50,668 nt of DNA from Thermococci archaeon (GTDB taxonomy: Archaea; Hadarchaeota; B88-G9), in NCBI GenBank assembly GCA_003660555.1, contig QMUK01000002.1:1-50668 (forward strand), given 5' to 3'. Below are positions 8,814 to 17,077 of this stretch, piece after piece. Each line of letters starts with the position of its first letter. Position 1 is the stretch's first letter. The translations under genes and the position numbers were made by a program. The notes beneath the pieces were generated by a model, which was not told where the DNA came from, searched no databases, and worked only from the letters and a program-made list of their open reading frames with translations.

Positions 8814-9861
8814 AATAGGGATGGAATTCGATGAACGAGTGAGATCTGGTAGTTTCCTACAAGTAGATCAAAATGTAGAGTTTTCGGAGAGTTTTTCAAA
8901 TTCTGTAGAAGTTTTAGAGATAAATGAAGCACTTAAAAGGTACGATTGGCTAAAAAAATATATGTGGAGAGTTATACCGAAAGAAAAAGACGATTACACA
9001 AGGATAGCATCTGAAGAATTTAATGGATATTTCGTGAGGTCTTTTAAGGGAGAAAAAGTGGAATTTCCAGTAGAAACGTGTTTATACATGAATTCTCCTG
9101 AAGAAGTACAGAAGGTACATAACATAGTAATAGCGGAGGAAAGCTCTGAGCTACACCTAGTAACAGGATGTACTCTCTCCAAAAGAGCTAAATTCGGATT
9201 ACACATTGGAATCACTGAGTTTTTTGTTAAAAAGGGGGCTAAATTATCATATACGATGATACACAGCTGGAGAGATGATACTAGAGTCATGCCGAGAAGC
9301 GGAATACTCGTAGAGAAGGGGGGTACATACGTAAGCAATTACTTGAATACTAGCCCCGTGAAAGAACTTCAGACGTACCCAACTGCTTATCTAGACGATA
9401 ACGCTAAAGCATCGTTCAATAGCATAGTATTTGGATATAGATCATCTATAATCGATATAGGATCTAGAGCTTACTTAAGAGGTGAAAAATCAAAAGTAGA
9501 AATGATATCCAAATCTATAGCCAGCGGTGGTGAGATAATAGCCAGAGGGCAAATCATAGGGGAGGGCAAAGGGAGCAAGGGACACTTAGAGTGCAACGGT
9601 CTCATGCTGAAAGATGGTATAATAAGGACGATACCTGAGCTGGAGGCTAGGAGATTGGATGTAGAGCTAAGCCACGAGGCAGCCATCGGCAAAGTGGCGG
9701 AAGAAGAAATAGAGTACCTAATGTCGAGGGGTTTGAGTGAAGAAGAGTCAATATCCACTATAGTCGGAGGATTCCTGAGTTTTGATATTAAGGGAGTCCC
9801 TGACTACCTGAAAAGGGAAATAAATAAGGCTATAGAGGTTGGACAGATGAGGTTGTTGTGA
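8773..9861 (+). CDS. sufB: SufB/SufD-family Fe-S scaffold protein
   Basis: A 362-residue SufBD protein with the central right-handed beta-helix and a C-terminal SHEAAIGK segment equal to the conserved HEA region of SufB/SufD. It is shorter than E. coli SufB (about 495 residues). Where bacterial SufB has C-G-A-H-T with the scaffold cysteine, this protein has D-G-I-I-R-T by my alignment, and the nearest cysteine is in LECNG. Only one SufBD gene is present, with no SufS, SufE, SufU or SufD beside it. Together with SufC this is the minimal two-gene archaeal arrangement, described as SmsCB. Start GTG 8773 overlaps sufC. Confidence 0.9.
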   Translation: MKHLGIKEEIRKAKIGMEFDERVRSGSFLQVDQNVEFSESFSNSVEVLEINEALKRYDWLKKYMWRVIPKEKDDYTRIASEEFNGYFVRSFKGEKVEFPVETCLYMNSPEEVQKVHNIVIAEESSELHLVTGCTLSKRAKFGLHIGITEFFVKKGAKLSYTMIHSWRDDTRVMPRSGILVEKGGTYVSNYLNTSPVKELQTYPTAYLDDNAKASFNSIVFGYRSSIIDIGSRAYLRGEKSKVEMISKSIASGGEIIARGQIIGEGKGSKGHLECNGLMLKDGIIRTIPELEARRLDVELSHEAAIGKVAEEEIEYLMSRGLSEEESISTIVGGFLSFDIKGVPDYLKREINKAIEVGQMRLL

Positions 9862-9871
9862 CCAAAACCTA

Positions 9872-9877
9872 TTTTTT
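9872..9877 (+). terminator. T-run after sufB
   Basis: Six consecutive T residues lie 11 bases after the sufB stop. Archaeal RNA polymerase stops at such runs, so the suf unit may end here. Confidence 0.35.
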
Positions 9878-9889
9878 CCCTGGTGTAAC

Positions 9890-10141
9890 ATGAACACGGG
9901 TGGTAGTTTGGTCGTGGCCTTCGTTTTAATCCGGACGAAGGCAGGTAAGGAGCTAGATGTAGTTGAGAAGGTCAAGGAGATGGGCGAAGTAAAGGACGCC
10001 TGGGCTGTGTATGGTGAGTTCGACATAATAGCTAGAGTAGAAGTCGAGAGTATGCCGGAACTGAACAGCTTTATACTAGAAAAACTGAGAAAAATGTCAG
10101 ACATAGTGATGACGTCTACTCTCATAACAATGGAGGTATAA
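9890..10141 (+). CDS. Stand-alone Lrp/AsnC ligand-binding (RAM) domain protein
   Basis: An 83-residue protein that is only the effector-binding RAM fold of Lrp/AsnC regulators: VVAFVLIRTKAGKE at the start, then VYGEFDIIARVEV, and a final TSTLITMEV strand. It lacks the helix-turn-helix, so it cannot bind DNA alone. Such single-domain proteins form dimers to octamers, bind amino acids, and may assemble with full-length Lrp proteins. It ends five bases before the fibrillarin start and probably shares its message. Its ligand is unknown. Confidence 0.85.
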   Translation: MNTGGSLVVAFVLIRTKAGKELDVVEKVKEMGEVKDAWAVYGEFDIIARVEVESMPELNSFILEKLRKMSDIVMTSTLITMEV

Positions 10142-10146
10142 CCCTC

Positions 10147-10836
10147 TTGGAAATCACTAAGCATAGATTCAAGGGTGTTTACCAAATAAAAGAGGAAGAT
10201 CGTCCAGGAGTTGAAATAGCAACGGTTAACCTCTCTCCTGGAACTAGAGTCTATGGAGAGAGAATAATAAGACATTCCGGGAGAGAGTACAGAATATGGG
10301 ATCCATATAGGAGTAAACTCTCGGCCGCGATACACAAAGGTCTGTCAGAGATGCCAATCTCGCCTGGAAGTAGAGTGCTGTACCTAGGTGCTGCCTCCGG
10401 AACCACTGCTAGCCACGTGTCGGACATAATAGGAGAAGACGGTAAAATATTTTGCGTTGAAATGTCATCTAGGACAATGAGGGAACTAATTACTCTGTGT
10501 GAGAGAAGGAAAAATATGATACCAATTTTAGGAGATGCTAGAAAGCCTTGGGAATATTCGTCCCTAGTCGGATACTCAGATGTGATCTATCAAGACGTTG
10601 CTCAGCCAGATCAAGCGAAAATAGCCTTAGAAAATGCTAAACGTCTTCTAAAACCGGGTGGATTCGCAATAATAGCGATAAAATCCAGAAGCATTGATGT
10701 GACAAAAGACCCAAGAGAAATATTCAAGGAAGAAGTCAGAAAAATAGAAAGAGGTGGGTTCGAGGTAATAGAGGTGAAAAGACTGGATCCGTTTGAGAAA
10801 GACCATGCTATAATTTTAGGGAGGTTCGAGGGCTGA
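10147..10836 (+). CDS. flpA: Fibrillarin, C/D box RNP 2'-O-methyltransferase
   Basis: A 229-residue archaeal fibrillarin, the methyltransferase of C/D box guide RNPs that modifies rRNA and tRNA. The N-terminal domain carries YRIWDPYRSKLSAAI. The SAM site is VLYLGAASGTTASHVSD. DVIYQDVAQPDQ and FAIIAIKSRSID are family signatures. TTG 10147 has an ideal SD (GGAGGT, nine bases upstream). Nop5, often encoded next to fibrillarin in archaea, is not adjacent here. The stop codon overlaps the CTG proposed as start of the next gene. Confidence 0.95.
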   Translation: MEITKHRFKGVYQIKEEDRPGVEIATVNLSPGTRVYGERIIRHSGREYRIWDPYRSKLSAAIHKGLSEMPISPGSRVLYLGAASGTTASHVSDIIGEDGKIFCVEMSSRTMRELITLCERRKNMIPILGDARKPWEYSSLVGYSDVIYQDVAQPDQAKIALENAKRLLKPGGFAIIAIKSRSIDVTKDPREIFKEEVRKIERGGFEVIEVKRLDPFEKDHAIILGRFEG

Positions 10837-11777
10837 GCAAACGTCTAGTACTGCTGAAGCTACTGTTTTCAATAATAGTGATGTTCCACTCTCCAACTCT
10901 TACAGTCGAGCAGAGCGACTCTATCAAGAGTAGAGAGTACTCCTTCGAAAAGGTCGTCGTAACTGTAGAGCTTTCTGGGGATGAAGTAGAGGAGGAAATA
11001 TTCCTAGTCTTCAGAAATGAGGGAGAAGGGATATTCACTGGACTCACATACTCGGTAGTTGGGAAAATAGATGACTTGAAAGTCATGGACAGAGAGGGAG
11101 AAATAGAAAGCAAGGTAGAGAACAGGGGGAAAGAGAGTGTAATAAGATGCGAGTTTCGAGAGCCCGTTGGTCCAAGAGAGACATATGAGTTGACAATGAG
11201 ATTTCGAAGCAAGAGTTTCGTGATAACAAACAATTACGGAATGAGGTTTTCTCCGACATATTCTTTCGATGCTCCCGTAAGAGATTTCGATCTAAAAGTA
11301 ATAATCCCAAGGAGGATGTGCGTATCCCCGCCTATATCTCCTCCACCAGACAAAGTATATTCCTCCGGAGACGATCTGATATTCGAGTGGAACGTAAGCG
11401 ACCTAGAGGTAGGCAATGTTTTCTCGACGACCTTGGGCTATGAAGCTAAAAAAGAAGATGAATATTCTCCTTTATATTTTTTATTTGGTATAATACTACT
11501 CTCGCCTGTAACTCTTCTTCTCATTAGGAGAGAGAGGAGAAAAGGAAGAAATATAATAATGAGTCTTCTTCTGGATGATGAACGGATTGTGATAGAGGAA
11601 ATAATCAAGAGAGGCGGAGTAATAGAGCAAAACGAACTATATAATGTCACTGGTTTCTCTAAACCAAAGATAAGTAGAATAACGTCGGATTTAGAGGAGA
11701 GAGGAATAATTGAAAAGGAGAGATACGGTAGAACAAACAGGATAAGGATAAAGCGTGAATTCATGCCAATGCTCTAA
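10833..11777 (+). CDS. Membrane-anchored winged-helix transcription regulator with extracellular sensor
   Basis: A 314-residue protein if started at CTG 10833. Only this extension supplies a signal peptide (KRLVLLKLLFSIIVM). CTG is the only near-canonical start between the frame's upstream stop (10794) and GTG 10878, and SD GGGAGGT lies seven bases before it. From GTG 10878 the protein is 299 residues and has no leader. An extracellular beta-rich domain (about 30-210) is followed by a membrane helix (LYFLFGIILLSPVTLLLI), a basic stretch, and a C-terminal winged helix (about 245-310, NVTGFSKPKISRITSDLEERG) of the kind that binds DNA. This is a one-component, outside-to-DNA signal route. Regulated genes are unknown. 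Confidence 0.8.
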   Translation: MSKRLVLLKLLFSIIVMFHSPTLTVEQSDSIKSREYSFEKVVVTVELSGDEVEEEIFLVFRNEGEGIFTGLTYSVVGKIDDLKVMDREGEIESKVENRGKESVIRCEFREPVGPRETYELTMRFRSKSFVITNNYGMRFSPTYSFDAPVRDFDLKVIIPRRMCVSPPISPPPDKVYSSGDDLIFEWNVSDLEVGNVFSTTLGYEAKKEDEYSPLYFLFGIILLSPVTLLLIRRERRKGRNIIMSLLLDDERIVIEEIIKRGGVIEQNELYNVTGFSKPKISRITSDLEERGIIEKERYGRTNRIRIKREFMPML

Positions 11778-11801
11778 AGGGTTTCCTATACACTGAAAGC
11801 A

Positions 11802-11812
11802 TAGATATATAA
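11802..11812 (+). promoter_or_regulatory. TATA box of the CWB2 surface-protein gene
   Basis: The stretch tagatatataa is a good archaeal TATA box. Its centre is about 27 bases before ATG 11835, which predicts a leaderless message starting at that codon. Confidence 0.55.
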
Positions 11813-11834
11813 GGAGGAGGTGTATCCCAAGGTG

Positions 11835-12590
11835 ATGAGGGTCGAGGGCTTGGAGAGATTCGTCATTCCCTTGGTATTACTGATGATTGCATCTACTCCT
11901 CCGTTAGTCAGTGGAGAAGTAATGGTCTGTGGAAGAGGTGACCTGGAAATAGCAAGAAGGGTGTCTGAGTTAAGAGGAATACCATTGATTCAACTCGAGG
12001 AGCTTCTAACGAACAACTCGATAGATGTTAATGAAACAGTATACATAATCGGAGGACCCATGGCAATTCCCATATCTGTGGAGTTGCAACTGAGAAAGAT
12101 GGGAGCTAGAGTTGTCAGACTCTGGGGGCCCAACAGGTTCGAGACCTCCGAGGAAGTCCTTAAGTACTTCTTCATCTCCGAGGGGGTAAGGGAATACCTC
12201 AAAATTAAGCCAAATGAGGTTCCAAATAGAAGAGACATAGCTATTCTGCTTGTAGAAGATGGAGAGATGTCAATAGAACGGGTCGACGAGGATTTGGAAA
12301 CATTGATGTGGTCTGAGATATATAAAGCTGAGGAAGAGTTCGAGAGCGCTAATAACTTGTTCAATTCAGTAAAGTCCTCGATGGATGATGATGAATTCCT
12401 GAAGACCATTGAACTTCTGATCCTCATTTCTAAAAACACCCTAAATGAAGCTAAGAATACAAGAGATCCGAAATTAGGAATGAAAAAATCGATAGAGTCC
12501 AGAATGGTGTCTAAGGAGATCATATGGATGTTAAAACCAAGGTATGCTTCCCTTGGAAAACAAGTATGTGATCATGGAAATAATCCTTGA
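11835..12590 (+). CDS. Secreted CWB2-like surface protein with helical C-terminus
   Basis: A 251-residue protein from ATG 11835. Residues about 8-28 form a signal peptide. Residues about 29-120 resemble one cell-wall-binding repeat 2 (CWB2) unit, with VYIIGGPMAIP followed by GANRFET-like GPNRFETSEE, the hallmark of the family. The second half is helical and charged with no membrane anchor. GTG 11820 and GTG 11832 are alternatives; GTG 11820 overlaps the GGAGG itself, and the TATA position favours ATG 11835. It lies just downstream of the membrane regulator, making it a candidate target. It ends one base from the convergent atpH gene. Confidence 0.7.
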   Translation: MRVEGLERFVIPLVLLMIASTPPLVSGEVMVCGRGDLEIARRVSELRGIPLIQLEELLTNNSIDVNETVYIIGGPMAIPISVELQLRKMGARVVRLWGPNRFETSEEVLKYFFISEGVREYLKIKPNEVPNRRDIAILLVEDGEMSIERVDEDLETLMWSEIYKAEEEFESANNLFNSVKSSMDDDEFLKTIELLILISKNTLNEAKNTRDPKLGMKKSIESRMVSKEIIWMLKPRYASLGKQVCDHGNNP

Positions 12591-12591
12591 A

Positions 12592-12915
12592 CTAGTCTAA
12601 ACTACTCCAGAACTTCCTAGATAGCTCCTTGACCAATGCGTCGATCCTTTCTTTTGCGACTTTCATCTCTTGTTCAAGTTTCTCCATCTCAGTCCTGATT
12701 AATTCCTCCATTTCCTTTTTTATTCTCTTCTTGCCCTCTGCTATAGTTTTCCTATATATCTCCTCAGCTTCCTCCTTTCCTCTTTCTAGGATCTCTCTTT
12801 TTCTGTTCTCTGCCTCAATTATGATTGATTTCGCTCTTGCTTTTGCTTCCTTTATTTTACTGTCCATTTCAATTTCTGCTTTCCTTATTTCTAGTAGGAC
12901 TTCTTCCTTCTTAAT
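12592..12915 (-). CDS. atpH: A-type ATPase peripheral-stalk subunit H, probable AUU start
   Basis: A 91-residue frame from ATG 12867, or 107 residues if the AUU at 12913-12915 is the start. The extension adds KKEEVLLEIRKAEIE, which matches the usual N-terminus of archaeal H subunits, and GGGGTGA lies seven bases before the AUU. The whole chain is one right-handed-type coiled coil rich in Glu, Lys, Arg and Ala with hendecad-like spacing. It pairs with subunit E to form the peripheral stalks that hold the A1 head. In most archaeal operons H is the first gene; here it is last, after atpD and a micro-ORF in the same frame. Confidence 0.8.
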   Translation of the reverse strand: MKKEEVLLEIRKAEIEMDSKIKEAKARAKSIIIEAENRKREILERGKEEAEEIYRKTIAEGKKRIKKEMEELIRTEMEKLEQEMKVAKERIDALVKELSRKFWSSLD

Positions 12916-12921
12916 TTTCCT

Positions 12922-13032
12922 TCACCCCTTAAGCATTGTCCACAAGAAGATGATATACCCTAGAACTAACATTAATGTGGAGGTAAACCAAGCTATCCTA
13001 AAGACTATTTCCCTCTTCTCCTCTGGGCTCAT
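12922..13032 (-). CDS. 36-residue single-helix membrane micro-protein in the ATPase operon
   Basis: A short reading frame from ATG 13032, whose ATGA overlaps the stop of atpD, to TGA 12922. It encodes 36 residues with one membrane helix (ITWFTSTL-type segment, WFTSTLMLVLGYIIFLW) after a charged start ([12 protein letters not shown]). No other gene covers this stretch. It is in the same frame as atpH, separated only by the TGA and two codons, so the two together look like the membrane helix and coiled-coil of an F-type b subunit cut in two. The function is unknown. Translation is supported by the start-stop overlap. Confidence 0.65.
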   Translation of the reverse strand: MSPEEKREIVFRIAWFTSTLMLVLGYIIFLWTMLKG

Positions 13033-13643
13033 CTCTTAAACCTCTTCAATCTGAATATGTCCTCTCTTTCCATTTCCTCTAGCTTAAATCTTATTTCCCT
13101 AGAGGTTCTCTCCAGATTCGGTATCACTATGTATTCTAATGCGTTTACTCTTCTTTTGTTCTTGTCTATCTCATCTAGAAGTCTTACCAATGTATTTTCC
13201 AACTCAGTCAGTTTGACTCCCATTTCCAAGAGTTCCTCGTACTCCTTAGAAACTTCGTCTATCAGAGTAGAAGTTCCAAGAATTCCATATCCTCTCTCCC
13301 ATATCTTTCTCTTGATTTTTCCCTTTGATTTTACCTTTGGGACTTTAACCCCCATTATATTCTTAAAAGAGACGTCGATCTCTGGAGCCTCCCTTACAGA
13401 CATTGCTGCAGAGACTATTGCTGGAGTGCCCTCAACTGCTTTGGCCAATGAAAGTTTTTCGTATGCCTTGGCATATTTCTCGTTCACTTTTCTTCTTAAT
13501 TCCGCGGTTTGTTCCATGATCTTGAAGAATTCAGATACTAGAGCATCTCTCTTTCTCTTTAGTAGCTCCCATCCCTTCTTAGCAATCTCTATCCTCCTTT
13601 TAACCTCTATTAGGCCGGACCTCGTCGGCCTTATCTCCATCAT
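13029..13643 (-). CDS. atpD: A-type ATP synthase subunit D (central stalk)
   Basis: A 204-residue subunit D, the central-stalk rotor protein that turns inside the A3B3 head. It begins [24 protein letters not shown]-like, the family signature, and forms a long antiparallel coiled coil. A longer frame runs to 13688, but SD GGAGG sits nine bases before ATG 13643 and conserved sequence starts there. The gene overlaps the end of atpB by 44 bases. Its stop overlaps the ATG of the membrane micro-ORF. Confidence 0.93.
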   Translation of the reverse strand: MMEIRPTRSGLIEVKRRIEIAKKGWELLKRKRDALVSEFFKIMEQTAELRRKVNEKYAKAYEKLSLAKAVEGTPAIVSAAMSVREAPEIDVSFKNIMGVKVPKVKSKGKIKRKIWERGYGILGTSTLIDEVSKEYEELLEMGVKLTELENTLVRLLDEIDKNKRRVNALEYIVIPNLERTSREIRFKLEEMEREDIFRLKRFKR

Positions 13644-15036
13644 TAGGGTGGTCCTCCTTATCCCTGTACTTTGGATGATATTTTTCAATTTGCCACCTTT
13701 CCAGCCTAGTTAACTCATCCTCAGGCAGCATGGCCAAGAGATCCCATCCTATATCGAGTGTTTCTTCTATTTCTCTTTCCTCTTCTCTCCCTTGGTTGAC
13801 GAATTTGTTCTCAAACTCATATGAAAACTCCAAATACTTCAAATCTCTACCGGTGAGAGCCTCCTTCCCAACTATTGCCACTAAACCTCTCATATCTATT
13901 CCCTCTGCATATGCCGAGTACAATTGATCAGCAAGTGCTCTGTGTTCCTCTCTAGTTCTTCCCTCGCCTATTCCGAGATTCATTAGCCTAGAAAGAGACA
14001 TTAGAACGTTTATAGGCGGATATATTCCCCTCATATGAAGTTCTCTGGAGAGAACTATCTGACCTTCGGTTATGTAACCCGTGAGATCCGGTACTGGATG
14101 AGTCATGTCGTCTCCAGGCATGGTCAATATTGGGAACTGTGTTATTGATCCTTTCCTACCTCTTATCCTCCCAGCTCTCTCGTATATAGTCGCTAGATCC
14201 GTGTAAAGATATCCTGGATATCCTCTCCTCCCAGGAACTTCTTCTCTAGCTGAAGAAACTTCCCTAAGGGCTTCACAGTAGTTAGTCATGTCGGTTAAGA
14301 TTACTAGGACCTGCATGTCGTATTCAAAAGCTAAATATTCTGCTGTGGTTAGAGCCATTCTAGGTGTAACTAATCTCTCTATGGCTGGGTCCTCAGCTAA
14401 ATTAAGGAAAACTACTGCCCTAGAAAGAGCTCCGGTCCTTCTGAAGTCTTCCATGAAATATTGAGCCTCTTCATTTGTTATTCCCATAGCAGCAAAGACT
14501 ACAGCGAATTCCTCTTCCTCCCCTAGTACTTTAGATTGTCTAGCTATTTGAAGGGCTATGTCATTGTGCGGTAATCCCGATGCTGAGAAAATAGGAAGCT
14601 TCTGTCCTCTTACTAGAGTATTCATCCCATCTATTGCTGAAATTCCGGTTTGAATGAATTCCTTTGGTGTGTCTCTGGCATATGGGTTTATGGCCGCTCC
14701 AGTTATGTCTAATCTCTCATCAGGCATGACTTCTGGACCTCCATCTAGAGGTTCTCCTAGTCCGGAGAGGACTCTACCTAGCATCTCTTCGGATACAGGA
14801 AGGCGAAGTGTTTCTCCTATGAACCTGACCCTGGCCCCGGTGTCTATTCCGGAAGTTCCCTCGAATACCTGCACTACAACTACTTCCTCTGATGTGTCCA
14901 ACACCTGTCCTCTTCTTCTCTCCCCGTTCTCCAATTCTATCTCCACGAGTTCTCCGTATCCTACTGGGGAGGTCTTCTCAACGAAGAGCAGTGGTCCAGA
15001 TATCCTATTTATAGTTCTGTATTCTCTGAGAGACAT
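13600..15036 (-). CDS. atpB: A-type ATP synthase subunit B (regulatory, non-catalytic)
   Basis: A 478-residue subunit B of the A3B3 head. The sequence has the family blocks [44 protein letters not shown] and [20 protein letters not shown], and no full Walker A, as expected for the non-catalytic nucleotide subunit. Length is normal (about 460). The C-terminus is extended by a charged tail (after about residue 450) that overlaps the start of atpD. It starts one base after the stop of atpA. Confidence 0.97.
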   Translation of the reverse strand: MSLREYRTINRISGPLLFVEKTSPVGYGELVEIELENGERRRGQVLDTSEEVVVVQVFEGTSGIDTGARVRFIGETLRLPVSEEMLGRVLSGLGEPLDGGPEVMPDERLDITGAAINPYARDTPKEFIQTGISAIDGMNTLVRGQKLPIFSASGLPHNDIALQIARQSKVLGEEEEFAVVFAAMGITNEEAQYFMEDFRRTGALSRAVVFLNLAEDPAIERLVTPRMALTTAEYLAFEYDMQVLVILTDMTNYCEALREVSSAREEVPGRRGYPGYLYTDLATIYERAGRIRGRKGSITQFPILTMPGDDMTHPVPDLTGYITEGQIVLSRELHMRGIYPPINVLMSLSRLMNLGIGEGRTREEHRALADQLYSAYAEGIDMRGLVAIVGKEALTGRDLKYLEFSYEFENKFVNQGREEEREIEETLDIGWDLLAMLPEDELTRLERWQIEKYHPKYRDKEDHPNDGDKADEVRPNRG

Positions 15037-15037
15037 C

Positions 15038-16789
15038 TCATTCCACCTTGTATTTCCATTCCTCTATCAGGGATTCGAACTCTTCAGTCATCTCTCCGAT
15101 GATTTTCCTAAGCTCTTCAACGAAGTTCTCTTCGTACTTTACCCTTATCAGTTTCTCTTTGCCCTTGACGGATAAGATTCTCTCCACAGGAACTCCGCTC
15201 CTCAAAGCCTCGTATGCCATCTCTTCATATCTCTTAATCGCTCTTATGTATTCTATTTGTTTTTCTGGTGGATAATAAGTATCTACTGGATGAAACGCAT
15301 TCTGTTGGAGAAATGCTAATCTAATTAACCTTGCTACCTCTAGCAATACTCTTTGATCTGGTGGTAGCGCCTCAGGACCAACCAATTGGACTATCTCCCT
15401 TAGTTCAGCCTCTTGCTGTAGCACATGCTTTGTCCATTTCCTGAGATTCGTCCAATCTTCTCCGAATCTATCCTCAAACCACTTCCTGAGTGTATCCTCA
15501 TAAAGGGAATAGCTCTTTAACCAATTTATTGCAGGAAAATGCCTCCTGTAAGCTAGATTGTAATCCAATGCCCAAAACACCTTTACTATTCTGAGAGTAT
15601 TTTGAGTAACCGGCTCAGACATGTCTCCACCTGGAGGGGAAACCGCTCCTATGACAGTTACTGATCCTTCATCTCCGGAAAGAGTTCTGACTCTCCCTGC
15701 TCTTTCATAGAATTCTGCTAACCTAGCTCCTAGGTATGCCGGATATCCCTCCTCCCCTGGCATTTCTTCTAGTCTTGAGGATATCTCTCTCATTGCTTCT
15801 GCCCATCTTGACGTAGAGTCGGCCATTAGTGCTACAGAGTATCCCATGTCTCTGAAATACTCAGCTATAGTCATTCCAGTGTAAACGGAGGCCTCTCTAG
15901 CAGCTACTGGCATGTTAGAGGTATTAGCTATTAGAACTGTTCTCTCCATCAATGGTCTACCAGTCCTAGGGTCTTCAAGCTTAGGAAACTCCTCAAGGAC
16001 GTCTGCCATTTCGTTGCCTCTCTCTCCACATCCAACGTAGATCACTACCTCTGCGTCACACCACTTCGCCAATGTCTGCTGAGTCACGGTTTTCCCTGTT
16101 CCAAACCCTCCAGGTATTGCAGCAGTTCCTCCTTTTGCTACTGGAAAAAGGAAATCTAGTATCCTTTGGCCTGTTATTAGTGGTACCTCGGGCGAAAGTC
16201 TCTCTAAAAATGGCCTAGGTCTTCTCACAGGCCAGACATGGTACATAGTTATTTCCCTACCGTCTTCAAGTAGACATACAGGTTCTTCCACTTTGTACTC
16301 TCCTTCCTCTATCTCAGTTATTACTCCTGGTTTTTCTCCTGGTGGGACCAATATTTTGTGGTTGACACTCCCCTCTCTCACTTCTCCTATGATCGTGCCT
16401 CCACTGACTTTGTCTCCTCTTTTCGAAAGAGGGACAAAGTGCCATTTAGTGGTTCTATCTAAACCAGGGGCCATTACTCCTCTCCTGACAAAGTCTCCAA
16501 TTTCTTCTCTTATTTCCGGGAGAGGCCTCTGTATTCCATCGTATATATTTCCTATGAGTCCTGGTCCGAGTTCTACCGATAAGGGCTTTCCTGTGTCCCA
16601 AGCAGGCTCTCCAGGCTTAATCCCATAAGTGTCTTCGTATACTTGAACCATGCACTTCTTTCCCTCTATTCCAACGACTTCTCCAATGAGTTTCTCCTCT
16701 CCTATCTGGATCACATTGTACATCTTCGGGTTGAGCCCCTTGATCACCACCAAAGGGCCACTGACCCTAGATATCACTCCTTTCTCCAT
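15038..16789 (-). CDS. atpA: A-type ATP synthase subunit A (catalytic)
   Basis: A 583-residue catalytic subunit that makes or splits ATP. Walker A is GGFGTGKT (227-234). The A-type insertion of about 90 residues lies before it. [21 protein letters not shown] and [20 protein letters not shown] are visible. There is no intein, although atpA genes of several archaea carry one at the P-loop. Start ATG 16789 overlaps the end of atpF by 16 bases, with GGGTG as SD. Confidence 0.98.
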   Translation of the reverse strand: MEKGVISRVSGPLVVIKGLNPKMYNVIQIGEEKLIGEVVGIEGKKCMVQVYEDTYGIKPGEPAWDTGKPLSVELGPGLIGNIYDGIQRPLPEIREEIGDFVRRGVMAPGLDRTTKWHFVPLSKRGDKVSGGTIIGEVREGSVNHKILVPPGEKPGVITEIEEGEYKVEEPVCLLEDGREITMYHVWPVRRPRPFLERLSPEVPLITGQRILDFLFPVAKGGTAAIPGGFGTGKTVTQQTLAKWCDAEVVIYVGCGERGNEMADVLEEFPKLEDPRTGRPLMERTVLIANTSNMPVAAREASVYTGMTIAEYFRDMGYSVALMADSTSRWAEAMREISSRLEEMPGEEGYPAYLGARLAEFYERAGRVRTLSGDEGSVTVIGAVSPPGGDMSEPVTQNTLRIVKVFWALDYNLAYRRHFPAINWLKSYSLYEDTLRKWFEDRFGEDWTNLRKWTKHVLQQEAELREIVQLVGPEALPPDQRVLLEVARLIRLAFLQQNAFHPVDTYYPPEKQIEYIRAIKRYEEMAYEALRSGVPVERILSVKGKEKLIRVKYEENFVEELRKIIGEMTEEFESLIEEWKYKVE

Positions 16790-17076
16790 AGATCTACACC
16801 CATTACTCTTTTAGTCTTCTCCCTAATCCTTCTTTCTCCCTCTTCTCCCAATACAAGGAGTAATTTGTCTGAACTCTCCAATTCTGATTTTAAGTATTTC
16901 GGAATCCTTTCGTATTGGTCTCCAGGCATTATTACTATTGAAATATTTTTTTCCGTCAGTATGTCTCTAATGGACTCTGAGAGATCATCCTCAGAATGTA
17001 TCTCGTAGACGTTCTTTATTCCGGCCAGTCGAAAGCCGAGTACAAACCCAGGAGGGCCCAGCACGCATATGTCCAA
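16774..17076 (-). CDS. atpF: A-type ATP synthase subunit F
   Basis: A 100-residue subunit F that sits on the central stalk with subunit D and modulates catalysis. It has the typical opening [20 protein letters not shown] and a CheY-like alternation of strands and helices ending in a C-terminal helix. It lies two bases after atpC and overlaps atpA, as in other archaeal operons. Confidence 0.93.
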   Translation of the reverse strand: MDICVLGPPGFVLGFRLAGIKNVYEIHSEDDLSESIRDILTEKNISIVIMPGDQYERIPKYLKSELESSDKLLLVLGEEGERRIREKTKRVMGVDLWRKE

Positions 17077-17077
17077 G

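Noticed and set aside
12922-12924. Selenocysteine or other recoding at the TGA before atpH
   Set aside because: No SECIS-like structure is evident and the residue would sit in a helix-to-coil linker with no catalytic need; reinitiation is simpler.
13057-13713. 218-codon plus-strand frame across atpD
   Set aside because: Antisense shadow of atpD and the end of atpB, both of which are certain.
16080-16140. Intein at the atpA P-loop
   Set aside because: The Walker A region is continuous and the protein has normal length.
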